From Emcibacter sp. (GTDB taxonomy: Bacteria; Pseudomonadota; Alphaproteobacteria; Sphingomonadales; Emcibacteraceae), in assembly GCF_963675455.1 (NCBI RefSeq), contig NZ_OY776217.1, positions 2,094,001 through 2,158,000 of the forward strand: a DNA stretch of 64,000 bases. The letters are read 5' to 3'. The notes below the pieces were generated by a model that was given only the letters and a program-made list of their open reading frames with translations, was not told where the DNA came from and searched no databases. Made by a program: the position numbers and the translations under genes. Below, one piece after another: positions 61,087 to 64,000 of the stretch. Every line of letters starts with the position of its first letter. The first letter of the stretch is position 1.

Positions 61087-62277
61087 ATGTCAAAAGAAAA
61101 GTTTGAACGCAATAAGCCGCATTGTAACGTTGGTACCATTGGTCACGTTGACCATGGCAAGACGACCTTGACTGCGGCGATCACGAAGGTTCTTGCTGAA
61201 GCCGGTCACGGCAAGGCAGTTGATTTCGCGAACATCGACAAGGCTCCTGAAGAGCGCGAGCGTGGTATCACGATTTCGACGGCTCACGTTGAGTATGAAA
61301 CAGACAACCGTCACTATGCGCACGTTGACTGTCCTGGCCATGCTGACTATGTGAAGAACATGATCACCGGTGCGGCGCAGATGGACGGCGCTATTCTGGT
61401 TGTGAACGCTGCTGACGGCCCGATGCCTCAGACCCGCGAGCACATTCTTCTTGCCCGTCAGGTTGGTGTTCCTGCGCTGGTTGTGTTCCTGAACAAGGTT
61501 GACCAGGTTGACGACGAAGAGCTTCTCGAGCTTGTCGAGATGGAAGTTCGCGAGCTTCTGACCGAATATGATTTCCCGGGCGACGATATTCCGATCATTG
61601 CCGGTTCTGCTCTTGCGGCTCTTGAAGGCCGTGATGACGAGATTGGCAAGAACAAGATCCTTGAACTGATGCAGGCTGTTGACGACTATATTCCTCAGCC
61701 GGACCGTCCGAAGGATCAGCCGTTCCTGATGCCGATCGAGGATGTGTTCTCTATTTCCGGTCGTGGTACAGTTGTGACCGGCCGTATCGAGCGCGGTATT
61801 GTGAAGGTTGGCGAGGAAGTCGAGATTGTCGGTATCCGCGACACCCAGAAGACAACTGTGACCGGCGTTGAAATGTTCCGCAAGCTGCTTGACAGCGGTG
61901 AGGCCGGTGACAACGTTGGCGCGCTGCTGCGCGGTGTTGGTCGTGAAGATGTTGAGCGTGGCCAGGTTCTGGCCAAGCCGGGCACCATTACACCGCACAC
62001 CAAGTTCAAGGCTGAAGCCTACATCCTGACCAAGGAAGAGGGCGGTCGTCATACACCGTTCTTCACCAACTACCGTCCGCAGTTTTACTTCCGTACAACT
62101 GACGTGACCGGTGTTGTGACCCTTCCGGAAGGTACGGAAATGGTTATGCCTGGTGACAATATTGCGGTTGATGTCGAGCTGATCGCTCCGATCGCCATGG
62201 ACGAAGGTCTGCGTTTCGCCATCCGTGAAGGCGGTCGTACCGTCGGTGCCGGCGTCGTTGCCAAAGTTATCGAATAG
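61087..62277 (+). CDS. tuf: Elongation factor Tu, copy 2
   Basis: A 396-residue EF-Tu with protein identical to copy 1 at 44181. AGAAGG seven to eight bases ahead fixes ATG 61087; the upstream nine codons to 61060 are not conserved with copy 1. Identity with copy 1 starts exactly at the ATG and ends at the stop codon (TAG here, TAA there), with only codon 272 differing by GAG against GAA. The str-operon copy. Confidence 0.99.
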   Translation: MSKEKFERNKPHCNVGTIGHVDHGKTTLTAAITKVLAEAGHGKAVDFANIDKAPEERERGITISTAHVEYETDNRHYAHVDCPGHADYVKNMITGAAQMDGAILVVNAADGPMPQTREHILLARQVGVPALVVFLNKVDQVDDEELLELVEMEVRELLTEYDFPGDDIPIIAGSALAALEGRDDEIGKNKILELMQAVDDYIPQPDRPKDQPFLMPIEDVFSISGRGTVVTGRIERGIVKVGEEVEIVGIRDTQKTTVTGVEMFRKLLDSGEAGDNVGALLRGVGREDVERGQVLAKPGTITPHTKFKAEAYILTKEEGGRHTPFFTNYRPQFYFRTTDVTGVVTLPEGTEMVMPGDNIAVDVELIAPIAMDEGLRFAIREGGRTVGAGVVAKVIE

Positions 62278-62286
62278 TATTTACTT

Positions 62287-62318
62287 GGGAGCGCGGGCGT
62301 TAGCCCGCGTATTTAATT
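62287..62318 (+). promoter_or_regulatory. Leader hairpin of rpsJ
   Basis: A perfect 7-base GC stem CGCGGGC (62292-62298) / GCCCGCG (62303-62309) with GTTA loop lies between a GGGAG (62287-62291) and the rpsJ ATG (62319). Without the stem the GGGAG is 28 bases from the start; with the stem folded the effective spacing is about 10 bases. It could place a Shine-Dalgarno sequence or weaken read-through from tuf. Confidence 0.5.
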
Positions 62319-62636
62319 ATGTTGGACTCACAAAATATACGTATCCGCCTCAAGGCGTTTGATCATCGCGTCCTGGACCAGGCTGCCGGTGAAATCGCCA
62401 ATACGGCTAAAAGAACAGGCGCCAGCGTACGCGGCCCCATTCCAATGCCGACGCGGATTGAGAAATTCACGGTTCTGCGGTCTCCGCACGTGAACAAGAA
62501 ATCACGGGAACAGTTCGAAATGCGCACACACAAGCGCCTTCTCGACATCGTTGAACCGACACCTCAGACAGTAGACGCGCTGATGAAGCTTGATCTTGCT
62601 GCCGGGGTCGAAGTTGAAATCAAGCTGCAGGGGTAA
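62319..62636 (+). CDS. rpsJ: 30S ribosomal protein S10
   Basis: A 105-residue S10/NusE. QNIRIRLKAFDHRVLDQAAG, ASVRGPIPMPTRIEKFTVL and RTHKRLLDIVEPTPQTVDAL are typical. Also part of NusA-NusB-NusE antitermination. No Shine-Dalgarno sequence sits at the usual distance from ATG 62319. Starts the S10 operon; the stop overlaps the possible rplC start. Confidence 0.98.
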   Translation: MLDSQNIRIRLKAFDHRVLDQAAGEIANTAKRTGASVRGPIPMPTRIEKFTVLRSPHVNKKSREQFEMRTHKRLLDIVEPTPQTVDALMKLDLAAGVEVEIKLQG

Positions 62637-62641
62637 TGAGC

Positions 62642-63421
62642 ATGCGTTCAGGACTTATTGCAAAAAAAGTAGGTATGTCACGGATTTTCGGCGAAGGCGG
62701 AAAACACGTTCCGGTAACAATTCTGCATGTGGATAACCTTCAGGTCGTTTCTCACAAAACAACTGAAAAAGACGGTTACAACGCACTGCAGCTCGGTGCC
62801 GGCAATGCCAAGGTCAAAAGAACTTCGCAGCAGATGCGCGGTCATTTTGCCAAATCCAAGGTTGAACCCAAAGCGAAACTCGCTGAATTCCGCGTAGCTG
62901 ATGACGCCTTTATTGACGTCGGTGCGGAACTGAGCCCGGAACATTTTGTCACAGGACAGATGGTTGATGTTGCCGGTACCTCCAAAGGTAAAGGTTTTGC
63001 CGGTGGTATGAAGCGCCATAACTTTGGCGGTCTCCGTGCATCACATGGTGTGTCCGTATCCCACCGTTCACATGGCTCCACAGGTCAGTGTCAGGATCCG
63101 GGCCGCGTGTTCAAGGGCAAGAAAATGGCCGGACACATGGGTGACGAGCGTGTGACTATTCATAACCTTGAAGTGGTTGCCACAGACGTGGACGAGGGTC
63201 TGCTTCTGGTAAAGGGTGCTGTACCCGGTGCCAAGGGCGGCTGGATTTTAGTCAGTGATGCAGTGAAAAAAGCTCTGCCCGAAGGTGTGCCATATCCTGG
63301 TGCAGTCAAGGTTGCGGGTGCTCCTGTTGTCGAAGAAGCTCCGGCTGAGGAGGCTCCCGTACAGGAAGCCGATACAGCTGCAGAAGCTCCGGCTGACACT
63401 GCAGAAGAAAACAAGGAATAA
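62642..63421 (+). CDS. rplC: 50S ribosomal protein L3
   Basis: A 259-residue L3 with normal core (MRSGLIAKKVGMSRIFGEGG, KGKGFAGGMKRHNFGGLRASHG, SHRSHGSTGQCQDPGRVFKG) and a C-terminal Ala/Glu/Pro-rich tail of about 35 residues (APVVEEAPAEEAPVQEADTA) that extends beyond E. coli L3, as in many alphaproteobacteria. An ATG two codons earlier (62636) overlaps the rpsJ stop; ATG 62642 is better spaced from AGGGG and fits family N-termini. Confidence 0.97.
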   Translation: MRSGLIAKKVGMSRIFGEGGKHVPVTILHVDNLQVVSHKTTEKDGYNALQLGAGNAKVKRTSQQMRGHFAKSKVEPKAKLAEFRVADDAFIDVGAELSPEHFVTGQMVDVAGTSKGKGFAGGMKRHNFGGLRASHGVSVSHRSHGSTGQCQDPGRVFKGKKMAGHMGDERVTIHNLEVVATDVDEGLLLVKGAVPGAKGGWILVSDAVKKALPEGVPYPGAVKVAGAPVVEEAPAEEAPVQEADTAAEAPADTAEENKE

Positions 63422-63427
63422 CGACCG

Positions 63428-64000
63428 ATGAAAGCCGATGTATTTAAGCTTGATGCGAAAAAGGCTGGTGACGTCGATCTCGACGACGGCATCTTTGGTC
63501 TGCCCGAGCGCGCAGATGTTCTTCAGCGTGTAGTCGTGTGGCAGCTGGCCAAGCGCCGTGCCGGAACCCACAAAGTGGCGACCCGCGGTGAAGTGGCCGG
63601 TACAACAAAACGTCGCGGTCGCCAAAAAGGCGGCGGTACCGCTCGTCATGGTAACGGTAAAGTAAGCCAGTTCCGTGGTGGTGGTCGCGCATTTGGTCCG
63701 GTCGTACGCTCTCATGCACACGATCTGCCGAAGAAAATTCGCAAACTTGGCCTGAAAACAGCCCTGTCCAGCAAACTTGCCAATGGCAACCTGATTGTTC
63801 TGGATAGTGCGGACCTCAAGGCGCCGAAAACCAAGGATCTGGTAAAGGCGCTTGATAAGCTTGGTGTAAATAACGCCCTGTTTATTGATGGTGCCGAAGT
63901 CAGTGAAAACTTTAAACTCGCAGCTGCAAACATCCCTAACGTGGATGTACTGCCGAGCCAGGGCGCCAATGTCTATGACATTCTGCGTCGCCAGAAACTG
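63428..64000 (+). CDS. rplD: 50S ribosomal protein L4, 5' part (runs off the right edge)
   Basis: The first 191 codons of L4: MKADVFKLDAKKAGDVDLDD opening, then RRAGTHKVATRGEVAGTTKR, RQKGGGTARHGNGKVSQFRG (extended loop that reaches the exit tunnel) and LKTALSSKLANGNLIVLDSA. L4 lines the exit tunnel and regulates the S10 operon in E. coli. The last residues are outside the window. Confidence 0.97.
   Translation, partial: MKADVFKLDAKKAGDVDLDDGIFGLPERADVLQRVVVWQLAKRRAGTHKVATRGEVAGTTKRRGRQKGGGTARHGNGKVSQFRGGGRAFGPVVRSHAHDLPKKIRKLGLKTALSSKLANGNLIVLDSADLKAPKTKDLVKALDKLGVNNALFIDGAEVSENFKLAAANIPNVDVLPSQGANVYDILRRQKL

Noticed and set aside
1..64000. Mobile elements, integrase, transposase, prophage genes or attachment sites
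   Set aside because: No transposase/integrase signature and no flanking direct repeats were seen, including next to the tRNA genes.

Overview
The window looks like a chromosomal segment of an alphaproteobacterium. Three things suggest this: the sfsA-map-radC neighbourhood, many TonB-dependent receptors, and a large family of single-domain PAS proteins (PAS_5 type). A marine or Emcibacter/Kordiimonas-like lineage would fit, but that is inference and no rRNA gene is present to test it. No mobile element, prophage or CRISPR array was seen.

Left part (1-9.7 kb): housekeeping and mixed metabolism. It holds the 5' end of purB, a Sel1-repeat protein, a small periplasmic binding-like protein, an AidB-type acyl-CoA dehydrogenase, the radC-map-sfsA run with a divergent CinA-N/MoaB-like gene, tRNA-Leu(UAA), a lipoate-ligase-like protein and a DmpA-type (S58) peptidase.

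Middle part (9.7-42.2 kb): accessory, envelope-oriented genes. A minus-strand run encodes a TonB receptor, a TPR-sulfotransferase and a prolyl-oligopeptidase lipoprotein. Next come an Lrp/AsnC regulator and an RND efflux pair. A second TonB receptor and an AraC regulator lie beside a divergent nitrilase-aldoxime dehydratase operon, which would convert aldoxime to nitrile to acid plus ammonia. Five tandem PAS_5 paralogues (28.5-32.3 kb) surround a formate/nitrite transporter, and two more paralogues lie at 22.1 and 41.7 kb. Then follow a GntR regulator convergent with an L-2-hydroxyglutarate-oxidase-like gene, an M28 peptidase lipoprotein, and a probable copper operon (PepSY protein, small Cys/His-rich secreted protein, multicopper oxidase with a C-terminal barrel-like extension). 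This part ends with a DksA/TraR zinc-finger protein, an unknown conserved-looking protein and an outer-membrane phospholipase A with an N-terminal extension.

Right part (42.6-64 kb): the core translation/transcription superoperon. It contains tRNA-Thr, rlmB, tRNA-Tyr, tRNA-Gly, tuf, tRNA-Trp, secE, nusG, rplKAJL and rpoBC, a strong terminator and promoter, then rpsL, rpsG, fusA, a second near-identical tuf, rpsJ, rplC and the start of rplD. The most unusual items are the PAS_5 expansion, the multicopper-oxidase/barrel fusion, the TonB receptor-sulfotransferase-peptidase run, and several RNA hairpins in the ribosomal operons.
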